Assembly (NCBI GenBank): GCA_964580815.1
Contig: CAZOLY010000042.1
Span: forward strand, 1-20,377
DNA: 20,377 bases
Direction: 5' to 3'
From: G020354785 sp964580815
GTDB taxonomy: Bacteria > Bacteroidota > Bacteroidia > Bacteroidales > UBA10428
This document shows, in pieces, positions 1 through 9,034 of the stretch. The notes beneath the pieces were generated by a model. It worked only from the letters and a program-made list of their open reading frames with translations, made no database searches and was not told the DNA's origin. The translations under genes were made by a program, and so were the position numbers. Each line of letters starts with the position of its first letter. The stretch's first letter is position 1.

Positions 1-3000
1 AGTTGCAACTTTTACGGTGAATGACGGGGATGCCAACAGTAATACACCGATAAAAAGTATTGCTGTTGTCGGTGTCAATGATCTGCCGGTGCTGTCAGGC
101 ATTGAAACTACCCCGCTTTCTTACACCGAAGACCAGGGTCCCCTGCATGTTACAAACACGATCGTGATAACGGACATTGATAACGACAGCCTTGCTTATG
201 CAACGGTGCGGATAACCGGCAGCTATCTTCCTGCTGAAGATACCCTGGTATTTACAAATATGCCCGGGATAACAGGTGTGTGGAATGATGGAACCGGACA
301 GATGACATTAACAGGTCCCGATACAAAAGCAAATTTCCAGGCAGCATTACGTAATGTTTCATATATAAATACAAATACCGGCAATCCTTCGTTAACTGCA
401 AGGACAGTGACATTCAGGGTGAATGACGGTATTAGCAGCAGCAACACCCAGACACGAAATATAAGCATAACATGGGTAAATGACCCCCCTGCGCTCTCGG
501 GAATTGAATTAACTCCCCTGAGTTATACCGAGGGAGCCGCGGCAGTTCCCATAACGGCAACGATACTGGTCAGGGATCCCGATGACAGCAATATTGAATC
601 GGCAACCATACAAATTACCGGCAATTATATAAATACTGAAGATACCTTAATTTTCACCAATACCGCTTTTATAACAAGTTCGTGGAGCCAGTTTACAGGC
701 ACACTGACATTGACCGGCAGCACAACAAAGGCAAATTACCAGACAGCATTACGTAATGTCAGGTACAGGAATAAGAATATACTCAACATTACAACCCTTC
801 AAAGAACGGTTACATTTATTATCAGTGACGGAGATATTATCAGCAATATGATATCCCGAAACATTAATATTATTGGAGAAAATGACCCTCCTGTTGCATA
901 TAATGTTAATATCTCGGGCAGTCATACCGTCTATTCTTACTTAACCGGCATATACGGTTATAACGATCCTGAAAGTGATCCCGAGGGAATTTCTACCTAT
1001 ACGTGGTACAGGTCGCAGTATCCTGACGGTACTAACCCGGTTTTAATTGCAGGTGCCATTAATAAAAACTATACAACCAAATATATAGATGGCGGCAATT
1101 ATTTGAGTTTTGGCGTAAAGCCGGCAGATAATAAGGGTGCAATATCTCCGTTTATCTATAACAGCAGCTGGCAATATATTAATGCGGGTCCGACTGCCCT
1201 GGATCTGCATATTGCAGGAGCCAAAGCCCTGAATCAGACTGACACTGCTGCTTTTAATTATTTTGATCTCGAAGGTAATCCTGAAAATCCTGCTAATCAT
1301 TATTATCAGTGGTTTAGAGCTGATAATGCATCGGGACTCCACCAGGCAGCTATTGCCGGTGCAACTCACAAGACTTATACAATAAACACTAGTGATAATC
1401 ATAAATACATAAGTGTTAAAGTATCACTTGCAGCAAGTGCAGGTTCACTGCGTGGCGATACTGTACAGAGTATATGGTATGGCCCCATAAGCCATTTGCC
1501 ATCTGTTACAATCTCAGGAACAGACACAATATGTGCCGGTGAAGAGGCTGAAGTTACTTTTAGCTATATCGGGGATAACCCCCCGTGGTCAGTGACCTAT
1601 ACAATTGACGGTACCGGCAGCCACACGATAAGTAATATCAGCGAAGATGAAAGAATAATACTTACTGATATTCCCGGGGTTTATGAGCTTGTATCGGTAT
1701 CTGACAGCAGGTATACAGATGTAAAAATCACAGGGAGCATAACAATAAGCAACTTCCCACCAGTCACGGTACTGTTAACGGGTATCCAGACCGATATCTG
1801 TGATGACGGGATATCAACCGGCATTATAAATGCAAATTTTACAGGGGAAGCACCATGGACCTTCACCCTTGACAGGCCTACCGGTATAAGCGACACAATA
1901 TATACGGAGGTTATGGACGACCCGTTTCTGTTTAATGTGAGAAGGAATGGAAGGTACAGGATAATAGCATTGGCAGATAAACATTGTACCGGAAATACCA
2001 CAGGGTCAGGTTATGTGGATATAACTTATCTTGCCTCACCACATGCAACAATTTCAGGGACAGACACCATATGTCAGGGCGACATTGCCCCCATAACCGT
2101 AACACTTGACAAAGGGACACTGCCGTGGCGGTTTACCTATACGGTCAACGGTATTAATCCGGTTACCGTTACAGGTATTGCAGTAACATCGTATACATTA
2201 AACGGTTTAACCGCGGGGCTGTACGAGCTTGTAAGCGTTGAGGATGCTATTTGTACAGGCAGGACAGCAGGCTCGGCACATGTATATTACCGCTCACTTC
2301 CTACGGCGCATTTGACAGGAGGCGGTGCGATGTGTGAAGGAACGGCTACCAACATAATAGTTGCCCTTACAGGAACATCACCCTGGAATTTTACTTACAG
2401 GGAACTTACCCCTGTATCGGATATATCTGTTCCGGTTAACAATGTATTGACCAGTCCCCGGATGGTTCCTATTAATCCGGATACCACCGCTCAATATACT
2501 TTGGTCAGTGTAACGGATAAATATTGCCCCGGAACGGTTTCAGGAGTTGTAAATGTATCTGTTCTGCCTGCTCCTCATGTTACGCTATCCGGATTGCAGC
2601 AGACATACAGCAATAATGATGCCCCTGTGCCTATTTTCGGGGATCCCGAAGATGGTACTTTTTCGGGGCCCGGACTAATATTGGGTAATGACACTATGTT
2701 TTTCCTCCCGGGGTGGGCCGGAATAACGGAAGAGGATGACCCTCCCCACAGAATTATTTACGCCTACCAGGACCCCGTGACCGGTTGCTACGGAAGGGAT
2801 ACAGCAGAAGTGTACGTGCTTGAAAAAACGGCATCCATAAGGTTCCCGAACAATAAGAAATTCTATTGCTATAACAGCATGCCCTTTACTATCCAAGGTG
2901 TAAATGTTTTTAACGATACAGGAATGTTTACCATTGAAGGGGGGATCGGACTGGTGGACAACGGCGATAACACTGCTGTAATATCACCTGCAGAACTGAT

Positions 3001-5395
3001 GCAAGGGACATTCGAGGTTACATATTCAAAAAGTAACGGCACCAGCTTTGGAGTCACTGAAGAGTTTGAAGTACAGTATGTTGATGAGATATTTATTATC
3101 GGTTTTACAGAGCACACATACTGCAGTAACCACGCCAATGTGAAGCTAAATGGTAATGTTAGCGAAGGAATATTCTATGGAAATTCGGTGACAGGCAATC
3201 CTGCCAGCGGATTCTACTTTGTTCCCTTGATTGCATCTGCAGGTGTCGATACAATTTTTTATTCCTATACTACACCCCAGGGATGTTCGAGGGTAACCTT
3301 CGATACTGCGACTATCAATAAATCACCTGAGATAGGTTTCCTTGTTGATGATATATGCCTGGCTATAGGGACAGGTGATTCTACAGTGTTTACCAATACA
3401 ACCACCTCCGTCGATCCTGTTACGTCATGGCGATGGGATTTCGGTGATCCAAACAGCCTCGAAAATAATATCAGCACCCTTAAGGATCCAAAACATGTAT
3501 TCACCAGCTCAGGGACAAAGCAGGTCAGCCTGACAGCAAAAACAGACAAGCAATGTCAGTCATTAAAGGCCACCGTTATCAATTTCGGGGATATCCCTGT
3601 GGCAGATTTCGAATGGGGAAGCGAATGTTTTCACAGCGGCATACCGATTCATTTTACTAACACATCAATAAGTGATCAGGGAAATATCACCAGCACAAGG
3701 TGGAAATTCTATCATGACGGGACTTCCAGTATTTCATTCAACAAGGCCCCTGCATATACATATTCCAAATACGGCAATTATGACGTAGAACTTATTGCTA
3801 AAACCGAATACGGTTGTATCGATACCATCGTAAAAACCCTCCATTTACGGAGAACGGTAGAGGCGCAGTATGGGTATTTTGAGGATTTCGAACAGGGAGT
3901 AGCAGGATGGTATTCTTATTATATCAATAATGAATCCTTCAGTACGAACAGCTGGACATACGGAGAGCCCGGGGAAGGATTTTCAGGAGCGGCATCAGGA
4001 ACCGGTGCTTGGTACACCAATATAGAAACAAGCCCGGCCCTAAGGGAAAAATCATGGGTCACCAGCCCCTGCTTTGACTTCAGGGACACAAAGAAACCTA
4101 TGATTAAACTTGATATATGGAGATTATTTGACCAGAAAAGGGACGCTGCTGTTTTACAATATACGACCGATAACTCCGTAACATGGCACAACGTAGGTGA
4201 CTATCTCGACGGAATAAACTGGTACAATGAATTTAATATCGCTGTCAAGCCCGGCGATAACAGTGTCGGCTGGTCAAAGATAACGGACAGTAACTGGAAA
4301 AAAGCACGTCACAAATTAGATAATATTAAAGGAATGACAGATGTTCAGTTCAGAATTGCTTATGCCTCAGACGGAACAGCAATCAACAATAACGGTATTG
4401 CTTTTGACGACATCTGGATAGGAGAAAGGAAAAAAAGAGTACTGCTTGAACATTTTACAAATACAGGAGATATTGAATGCAAGGAAGCCGATATAATAAT
4501 TAACAATCTGGTTAACCATTCCAATGATGTTATCGACCTCCAGTATCATACATCTTTCCCTGACGGCGACCCGTTTTATCTTCATAATCCTTCAGCAAAC
4601 GGTTCAAGGGAAGCATACTATGGCCTGTCATCCATACCATATACATTTATGGACGGCGGCATAACTTCTGCCTATAAATTTGATTATGACCTCAGGCCTC
4701 TTGAAGAAATTGTCGTGGATACGCAGTCACTTAAGGATCCTAAGTTTGAATTATTACTAAATACTGATAATACGGGTAATTCAATTAATGTAGAATGTTC
4801 ATTAACCGCACTGGAAAATATCCCGCAAAGTTATATTACTCTCTATATTGCAATTATTGAAAGAGAAATTACACAGATAACAGAAGAAAATGAAGAAGAA
4901 ATATATGAAAGCGTAGTAAAAACCATATTGCCTAATCCTTCAGGCACAAGTTATATCAGAAGCTGGGCACCGGAAGATCAGGAAACGGTAAATTATTCAT
5001 GGACCTTCAAAAATGTGTTTGATGCGGATGAGATAAGGGTTGTGGCTTTTGTTCAGGATGAAAGCACCGGGGAAATCTACCAGGCGGCAATTGATAAAAG
5101 TGATTATTATTCGTCAATAGGTGATGCCAATTATATTAACCAGGAGATGAAAATGCTTATATTTCCAAATCCTGCAAATGATATTGCCTATATTAAATTT
5201 AACCAGCCCCTTAACAAAAAATACAAAATGGAATTGTATAATAATATGGGTAAGCTGGTGTATTCTGTCCAGTTACAGGGAGGAAACGATTTGTATCATT
5301 TTAATACGGATAACCTTAATAATGGCTTATATATATTAAGAATTGTGGATAATAAGGGGGTGATGGATGTTAAAAAGCTGATCATCTCACGTTAA
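1..5395 (+). CDS. Giant mosaic surface/secreted adhesin with T9SS C-terminal sorting domain (5' truncated)
   Basis: The frame is open from base 2 and the true start lies upstream, so only the last ~1,797 residues are seen. Residues are numbered from the GTG at base 17. Order: the end of one cadherin-like repeat; two exact 134-residue repeats (20-153, 154-287); two Ig-like segments with a YxWYR/YQWFR core (about 291-490); four repeats of about 85 residues, mostly with a paired Cys pattern (497-848); three segments of the 'YCSN...GTFSG' kind (about 853-1104); two PKD-like domains (about 1104-1278, with SWRWDFGD at 1137-1144); a MAM/jelly-roll-like domain from FEDFEQGVAGW to FDDIWIG (about 1286-1470); an Omp28/thioredoxin-like region (about 1474-1550); a beta-rich segment; and a Por-type T9SS tail (about 1712-1792) with FPNPAND, LYNNMGKLV and LNNGLYILRI. 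The tail predicts export across the outer membrane by T9SS and surface attachment or release. An adhesive role is inferred from the domains; the ligand is unknown. Confidence 0.9.
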   Translation, partial: VATFTVNDGDANSNTPIKSIAVVGVNDLPVLSGIETTPLSYTEDQGPLHVTNTIVITDIDNDSLAYATVRITGSYLPAEDTLVFTNMPGITGVWNDGTGQMTLTGPDTKANFQAALRNVSYINTNTGNPSLTARTVTFRVNDGISSSNTQTRNISITWVNDPPALSGIELTPLSYTEGAAAVPITATILVRDPDDSNIESATIQITGNYINTEDTLIFTNTAFITSSWSQFTGTLTLTGSTTKANYQTALRNVRYRNKNILNITTLQRTVTFIISDGDIISNMISRNINIIGENDPPVAYNVNISGSHTVYSYLTGIYGYNDPESDPEGISTYTWYRSQYPDGTNPVLIAGAINKNYTTKYIDGGNYLSFGVKPADNKGAISPFIYNSSWQYINAGPTALDLHIAGAKALNQTDTAAFNYFDLEGNPENPANHYYQWFRADNASGLHQAAIAGATHKTYTINTSDNHKYISVKVSLAASAGSLRGDTVQSIWYGPISHLPSVTISGTDTICAGEEAEVTFSYIGDNPPWSVTYTIDGTGSHTISNISEDERIILTDIPGVYELVSVSDSRYTDVKITGSITISNFPPVTVLLTGIQTDICDDGISTGIINANFTGEAPWTFTLDRPTGISDTIYTEVMDDPFLFNVRRNGRYRIIALADKHCTGNTTGSGYVDITYLASPHATISGTDTICQGDIAPITVTLDKGTLPWRFTYTVNGINPVTVTGIAVTSYTLNGLTAGLYELVSVEDAICTGRTAGSAHVYYRSLPTAHLTGGGAMCEGTATNIIVALTGTSPWNFTYRELTPVSDISVPVNNVLTSPRMVPINPDTTAQYTLVSVTDKYCPGTVSGVVNVSVLPAPHVTLSGLQQTYSNNDAPVPIFGDPEDGTFSGPGLILGNDTMFFLPGWAGITEEDDPPHRIIYAYQDPVTGCYGRDTAEVYVLEKTASIRFPNNKKFYCYNSMPFTIQGVNVFNDTGMFTIEGGIGLVDNGDNTAVISPAELMQGTFEVTYSKSNGTSFGVTEEFEVQYVDEIFIIGFTEHTYCSNHANVKLNGNVSEGIFYGNSVTGNPASGFYFVPLIASAGVDTIFYSYTTPQGCSRVTFDTATINKSPEIGFLVDDICLAIGTGDSTVFTNTTTSVDPVTSWRWDFGDPNSLENNISTLKDPKHVFTSSGTKQVSLTAKTDKQCQSLKATVINFGDIPVADFEWGSECFHSGIPIHFTNTSISDQGNITSTRWKFYHDGTSSISFNKAPAYTYSKYGNYDVELIAKTEYGCIDTIVKTLHLRRTVEAQYGYFEDFEQGVAGWYSYYINNESFSTNSWTYGEPGEGFSGAASGTGAWYTNIETSPALREKSWVTSPCFDFRDTKKPMIKLDIWRLFDQKRDAAVLQYTTDNSVTWHNVGDYLDGINWYNEFNIAVKPGDNSVGWSKITDSNWKKARHKLDNIKGMTDVQFRIAYASDGTAINNNGIAFDDIWIGERKKRVLLEHFTNTGDIECKEADIIINNLVNHSNDVIDLQYHTSFPDGDPFYLHNPSANGSREAYYGLSSIPYTFMDGGITSAYKFDYDLRPLEEIVVDTQSLKDPKFELLLNTDNTGNSINVECSLTALENIPQSYITLYIAIIEREITQITEENEEEIYESVVKTILPNPSGTSYIRSWAPEDQETVNYSWTFKNVFDADEIRVVAFVQDESTGEIYQAAIDKSDYYSSIGDANYINQEMKMLIFPNPANDIAYIKFNQPLNKKYKMELYNNMGKLVYSVQLQGGNDLYHFNTDNLNNGLYILRIVDNKGVMDVKKLIISR
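74..877 (+). repeat. Two tandem 134-residue (402-bp) cadherin-like repeats within the adhesin
   Basis: Unit 1 (74-475) starts VNDLPVLSGIE and unit 2 (476-877) starts VNDPPALSGIE. The next segment starts ENDPPVA at the same 134-residue spacing. Both units carry the core ITGxY...EDTLxFTN, the TLTG motif, TKANxQxALRNVxY and TVTFxxxDG. The end of an earlier unit (VATFTVNDGD) is visible at the left edge, so the array has at least three copies. The units have diverged in DNA sequence but share a perfect 16-base stretch, CAGCATTACGTAATGT, at 342-357 and 744-759, exactly 402 bp apart. Confidence 0.88.
1505..2560 (+). repeat. Four ~85-residue 'TIC...PWxFTY...SVxDxxC' repeats within the adhesin
   Basis: Four units at about residues 497-578, 584-668, 675-756 and 761-848 share a pattern: an SGTDTICxG-like opening, a central PWxFTY-like strand, then YxLVSVxDxxCxG and GS/SG before the last strand. 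Units 2-4 each carry one Cys near the start and one near the end, which could form a disulfide. Unit 1 keeps the first Cys but has SRYTD in place of the second. This repeat type resembles segments of gliding-associated or T9SS-exported proteins of Bacteroidota. The fold is inferred to be Ig-like. Confidence 0.75.
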
Positions 5396-5406
5396 AGGTA
5401 AACAAG

Positions 5407-5436
5407 AAAGGGACAGACCCCGGGGTCTGTTCCTTT
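5407..5436. terminator. Bidirectional rho-independent terminator between the adhesin gene and psd
   Basis: GGGACAGACCCC (5410-5421) is followed directly by GGGGTCTGTTCC (5422-5433). They pair over 12 bp with one G-U, and flanking AAA (5407-5409) and TTT (5434-5436) extend the stem. An A-rich left flank and a T run at 5434-5438 give a U-tract in both directions. It starts 12 bases after the adhesin stop and abuts the psd stop (5437), so it serves both convergent genes. There is no spacer between the arms; the innermost pairs must open to form a loop. Confidence 0.85.
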
Positions 5437-6093
5437 TTATTCAAAGCGTGCAATAACTGTTTTTTTCCCTCTCACTTTGGAATTCAGGGATGTTAATATT
5501 TTAATTCCCGGAGGTAGAAGAATATCGACCCTTGATCCGAAACTGATAAATCCCAGCTCCTCACCCTGCTTTACTGCGTCGCCCTCTGCGGCATTGGTTA
5601 ATATCCTTCGTGCTACAGCCCCTGCAATCTGCCTGACCATAATACTTATGTTTTTCTTATTCCTTATAACCACGGCTGCACGCTCATTCTCAGCAGATGA
5701 CTTGGGATGCCAGGCAACAAGGTATTTCCCTTTATTATATTTAAAATACTCAATAATCCCGCTTATGGGATAATAGTTTACATGAACATTTAAAGGAGAC
5801 ATAAATACGGATATCTGAATTCTGTTGTCCCTGAAATACTCTTGTTCCCTTGTTTCTTCAATGACTACTATTTTACCGTCGGCAGGAGAATAAATGAGAT
5901 TTTCATCAGTGGTCATCACCCTTCGCGGAACCCTGAAAAACCAGATTATCAGCAACAGGAAAAAAGAAAAGAGAATCACCAGTAATAGCGGAATAATAAG
6001 GTTATTTATATAATTGAAAACTGAAAAAACAACAACAACATATACAATAAATATGAACAAAATAATTTTATGGCCTTGCCTGTGGATTTTCAT
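5437..6093 (-). CDS. psd: Phosphatidylserine decarboxylase proenzyme (PSD-A type)
   Basis: Converts phosphatidylserine to phosphatidylethanolamine at the inner membrane. The 218-residue length fits the short PSD-A class. There is a hydrophobic N-terminal region (about 10-53), then SPADGKI, SPLNVHVNYYP (with the family's conserved His) and, near the C-terminus, FGSRVD. In this family, self-cleavage between Gly and Ser (here G186-S187) turns the Ser into the pyruvoyl cofactor and yields beta and alpha chains. The ATG overlaps the cdsA stop by four bases (ATGA), implying translational coupling. It is the last gene of the rsfS-ftsH-cdsA-psd cluster and ends against the shared terminator. No pssA gene is in the window. 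Confidence 0.95.
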   Translation of the reverse strand: MKIHRQGHKIILFIFIVYVVVVFSVFNYINNLIIPLLLVILFSFFLLLIIWFFRVPRRVMTTDENLIYSPADGKIVVIEETREQEYFRDNRIQISVFMSPLNVHVNYYPISGIIEYFKYNKGKYLVAWHPKSSAENERAAVVIRNKKNISIMVRQIAGAVARRILTNAAEGDAVKQGEELGFISFGSRVDILLPPGIKILTSLNSKVRGKKTVIARFE

Positions 6094-6914
6094 ATTTTTT
6101 TAAACAATTCGAGGTAAATAAATATAAAAGGAGATGTCAGCAATATCGAATCTATCCTGTCTAAAATACCCCCATGTCCTGGAAGAAGGGCTCCCGTATC
6201 TTTCACACTTATGCTTCTCTTGAACATCGATTCAGTAAGATCTCCTGCCACTCCGATTAAAGAAACTATGCCGGCAAATACCATCATGTCTGTTAGGTTT
6301 AAAGTATTAAATACTCCTGAAATAGCCCATGCAACGGCAAAAGTAATCAGTGAACCCCCGATGAATCCCTCCCAGGTTTTTTTAGGCGATATGCGTTTAA
6401 AAAGCAAATGTTTGCCAATAGTTATACCTGTAAAATATGCTGCAGTATCGTTTGTCCATATAAGAATAAGATATGCCAGGAGAATTCCGTATGCATATTC
6501 ATATGCATTGCTGGCAGGAAAAACAAAATAATTTAAGATTGATAAAGGCAGTGATATATAAATTATCCCGAGCAATGTAACGGCAGTATTAATAACCGGA
6601 TTGGCCTTATTCCTGAATAGCTCAAAAATAAATACTGACAGGACAAGAGGGATCAATACCAGGTATAGCTGGTTATTAAACATGCCCGAAGATATTGCAA
6701 AAGATAGGATAAACAGAACTGAGCCAAAGGTAATTCCCAGGTATTTGACAGGATCAATATTTTTGCCTGGTACGATTTTAAAAAATTCATACAGGCCTAA
6801 TAAATTAATTGTAAAAGAAATAAGGAAATAAGTATACTTACCTGAAAGTAAACAGCCTATTATTAAAATAAGACAAACTGCAGCGGTAATTAGTCTTTTT
6901 ATAAGATTATTCAA
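6090..6914 (-). CDS. cdsA: Phosphatidate cytidylyltransferase (CDP-diacylglycerol synthase)
   Basis: Makes CDP-diacylglycerol from phosphatidate and CTP, the branch point of phospholipid synthesis. The 274-residue protein is almost entirely hydrophobic, with about eight membrane segments. The C-terminal family signature is present: SMFKRSISVKDTG followed by LLPGHGGILDRIDS (about 229-256), with the acidic residues expected to bind metal and substrate. The Trp-Thr-Asn-Asp-Thr-Ala segment (IWTNDTAAYFTG) is also typical. It lies 11 bp after ftsH and overlaps psd by four bases. CdsA and Psd are two steps of the same phosphatidylethanolamine pathway. Confidence 0.96.
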   Translation of the reverse strand: MNNLIKRLITAAVCLILIIGCLLSGKYTYFLISFTINLLGLYEFFKIVPGKNIDPVKYLGITFGSVLFILSFAISSGMFNNQLYLVLIPLVLSVFIFELFRNKANPVINTAVTLLGIIYISLPLSILNYFVFPASNAYEYAYGILLAYLILIWTNDTAAYFTGITIGKHLLFKRISPKKTWEGFIGGSLITFAVAWAISGVFNTLNLTDMMVFAGIVSLIGVAGDLTESMFKRSISVKDTGALLPGHGGILDRIDSILLTSPFIFIYLELFKKI

Positions 6915-6925
6915 TTTTTTACCGT

Positions 6926-9016
6926 TTAAGCAGATTTTTTAGTGCTCTCCTGTCTCCTTGCTGCTTTGGCTGACCTTGATGTTTTCGGACCCGTTGATTT
7001 TACTTTGGTTTGAGGTTTGGCAGATGAGATTGTTTTTCCATTATCGTCATGTACCGAAGGTTTTCCAAAATTTCTTTTGCCGAACACTTTCTCCAGATCT
7101 TCACTGAAGATCACTTCCTTCTCAAGCAAAAGAGCGGCAAGTTTTGCCAGACCTTCCTTATGTTCTTTTAATATATTTACGGCTCTTTGATATTGCTCAT
7201 CAACAAGCTGACTAACCTCTTTGTCAATTAGTTCTGCTGTTTGCTCACTATAAGGCTTTGTAAAGGAATACTCCGTTTGTCCGGTTGAATCGTAAAAGCT
7301 CAGGTTTCCTACCTTATCACTAAGTCCGAAATACGATACCATCGCATAGGCCTGTTTGGTTATTTTTTCAAGGTCATTTAATGCTCCGGTGGATATCCGG
7401 TTAAAGTTTATGTATTCAGAGGCCCTTCCTCCCAATGCCGAACACATTTCATCCAATAGTTGTTCCTTGGTTGTTATTTGCCTTTCTTCGGGAAGATACC
7501 ATGCAGCCCCAAGGGCCTTCCCTCTTGGGATAATGGTAACTTTGACCAGCGGGTTAGCATATTCAAGCAGCCAGCTGACTGTTGCATGGCCTGCCTCGTG
7601 AAAAGCAATAGTACGTTTTTCTTCAGGGGTAATAATTTTATTTTTCCTTTCCAGTCCGGCCACAATTCTATCTATTGCATCCAGGAAATCCTGGCGCTGG
7701 ACAATTTTTTTATTTTTACGGGCTGCAATGAGGGCGGCCTCGTTACATACATTGGCAATATCAGCGCCTGAAAATCCGGGTGTTTGCTTGGCAAGAAAGT
7801 CCATTTTTAAGTCCTTTTCATATTTGATTGGTTTAATATGGACTTTAAATATTTCTTCCCTCTCATTAAGATCAGGCAATTCAACATGAATCTGCCTGTC
7901 AAACCTGCCTGCCCTTAACAGGGCCCTGTCAAGTATATCGGCCCGGTTTGTGGCAGCAAGAATAATAACTCCTGCATTGCTTGCAAACCCGTCCATTTCT
8001 GTAAGTAGCTGATTTAGCGTATTTTCTCTTTCATCATTTGCTCCAAAGTTCGGATTTCTTCCCCTGGCCCTGCCAACTGCATCGATTTCATCAATAAATA
8101 CAATACAAGGGGCTTTTTCTTTAGCCTGCTTAAAAAGATCCCTTACTCTTGATGCCCCCACCCCCACGAACATTTCCACGAAATCTGATCCTGATATTGA
8201 AAAAAACGGAACATGTGCTTCTCCGGCCACAGCTTTAGCAAGTAGTGTTTTCCCCGTACCCGGAGGTCCGACCAGCAATGCGCCTTTTGGTATTTTGCCT
8301 CCAAGATCAGTATATTTCTTTGGTTTCTTTAAAAAATCCACTATCTCTATAACTTCTGTCTTCGCCTCTTCCAGTCCGGCCACATCCTTGAAATCTACTT
8401 TTACATTTGATTCTTTATCAAAAATCCTTGCCCTTGATTTACCGACATTAAATATGTTTGTTGATCCGCCTGATCCTCCTCCGGCCCCGCTCATCCTGCG
8501 GAATATAAACAGCCATATAGCTATAAGTATAATGATCGGTATTATCCAGCTGAACATTTCTCCAAAATCACGTCTTTGCTCACTCTCAGGAAAAATCTTT
8601 TGATCTTCGGGCATGTTAGCCTGCGCTTCATCCAGCCATTTTTGAAACGTTTCAACCGAACTTATTGTAAATCTGTAATGAGGGCCGGTACGCGCGAAGT
8701 TGCCAAATCCCCTGTTCAGGACCCTGCTATGCTTTGGCGGCACCAGGAACTCAGGCTTTATATATATCTCGACGAATGATTTATTTACAATTACTATTCT
8801 GTCTATCTCATTCTTTGATAAAAACTCATTTTTTATGACCTGCCAGTTTGTTTCAACAGGCTTTTTACCTTTTTCAAGAAAAAACATAGATGCAAAAGCA
8901 ATCCCTATAAGCCCGTAAATCCAGAATACATTGAACTTCGGCTTTTTATTATTTGGCTGCCCCTTATTCTGGTCTTTTTTAGGCCAATCCTGTTTCTTCT
9001 CTTTATTTTCCTCCAT
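6926..9016 (-). CDS. ftsH: ATP-dependent zinc metalloprotease FtsH
   Basis: Membrane-anchored AAA+ protease that degrades membrane and regulatory proteins. The 696 residues carry a charged cytoplasmic N-terminus, membrane segment 1 (about 30-47), a periplasmic domain, membrane segment 2 (about 154-173), and a Gly-rich linker. Then come Walker A GPPGTGKT (250-257), Walker B IVFIDE (305-310), the second region of homology (ATNRADILDRALLRAGRFDRQ, about 355-375), and zinc motif HEAGH (473-477) with the third ligand candidate D548 in TGALND. The tail (about 660-696) is Lys/Ser-rich and low-complexity, which varies among FtsH proteins. It starts at ATG, 18 bp after rsfS, with only a weak ribosome binding site. 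All catalytic residues are intact. Confidence 0.98.
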   Translation of the reverse strand: MEENKEKKQDWPKKDQNKGQPNNKKPKFNVFWIYGLIGIAFASMFFLEKGKKPVETNWQVIKNEFLSKNEIDRIVIVNKSFVEIYIKPEFLVPPKHSRVLNRGFGNFARTGPHYRFTISSVETFQKWLDEAQANMPEDQKIFPESEQRRDFGEMFSWIIPIIILIAIWLFIFRRMSGAGGGSGGSTNIFNVGKSRARIFDKESNVKVDFKDVAGLEEAKTEVIEIVDFLKKPKKYTDLGGKIPKGALLVGPPGTGKTLLAKAVAGEAHVPFFSISGSDFVEMFVGVGASRVRDLFKQAKEKAPCIVFIDEIDAVGRARGRNPNFGANDERENTLNQLLTEMDGFASNAGVIILAATNRADILDRALLRAGRFDRQIHVELPDLNEREEIFKVHIKPIKYEKDLKMDFLAKQTPGFSGADIANVCNEAALIAARKNKKIVQRQDFLDAIDRIVAGLERKNKIITPEEKRTIAFHEAGHATVSWLLEYANPLVKVTIIPRGKALGAAWYLPEERQITTKEQLLDEMCSALGGRASEYINFNRISTGALNDLEKITKQAYAMVSYFGLSDKVGNLSFYDSTGQTEYSFTKPYSEQTAELIDKEVSQLVDEQYQRAVNILKEHKEGLAKLAALLLEKEVIFSEDLEKVFGKRNFGKPSVHDDNGKTISSAKPQTKVKSTGPKTSRSAKAARRQESTKKSA

Positions 9017-9034
9017 CGAACTTAATATTAATGT

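Noticed and set aside
1043..4585. Several open frames of 60-120 codons on the minus strand and other frames inside the adhesin gene
   Set aside because: They lie wholly opposite or within a clearly coding frame, lack recognisable domains or start signals, and follow from the codon bias of the long gene.
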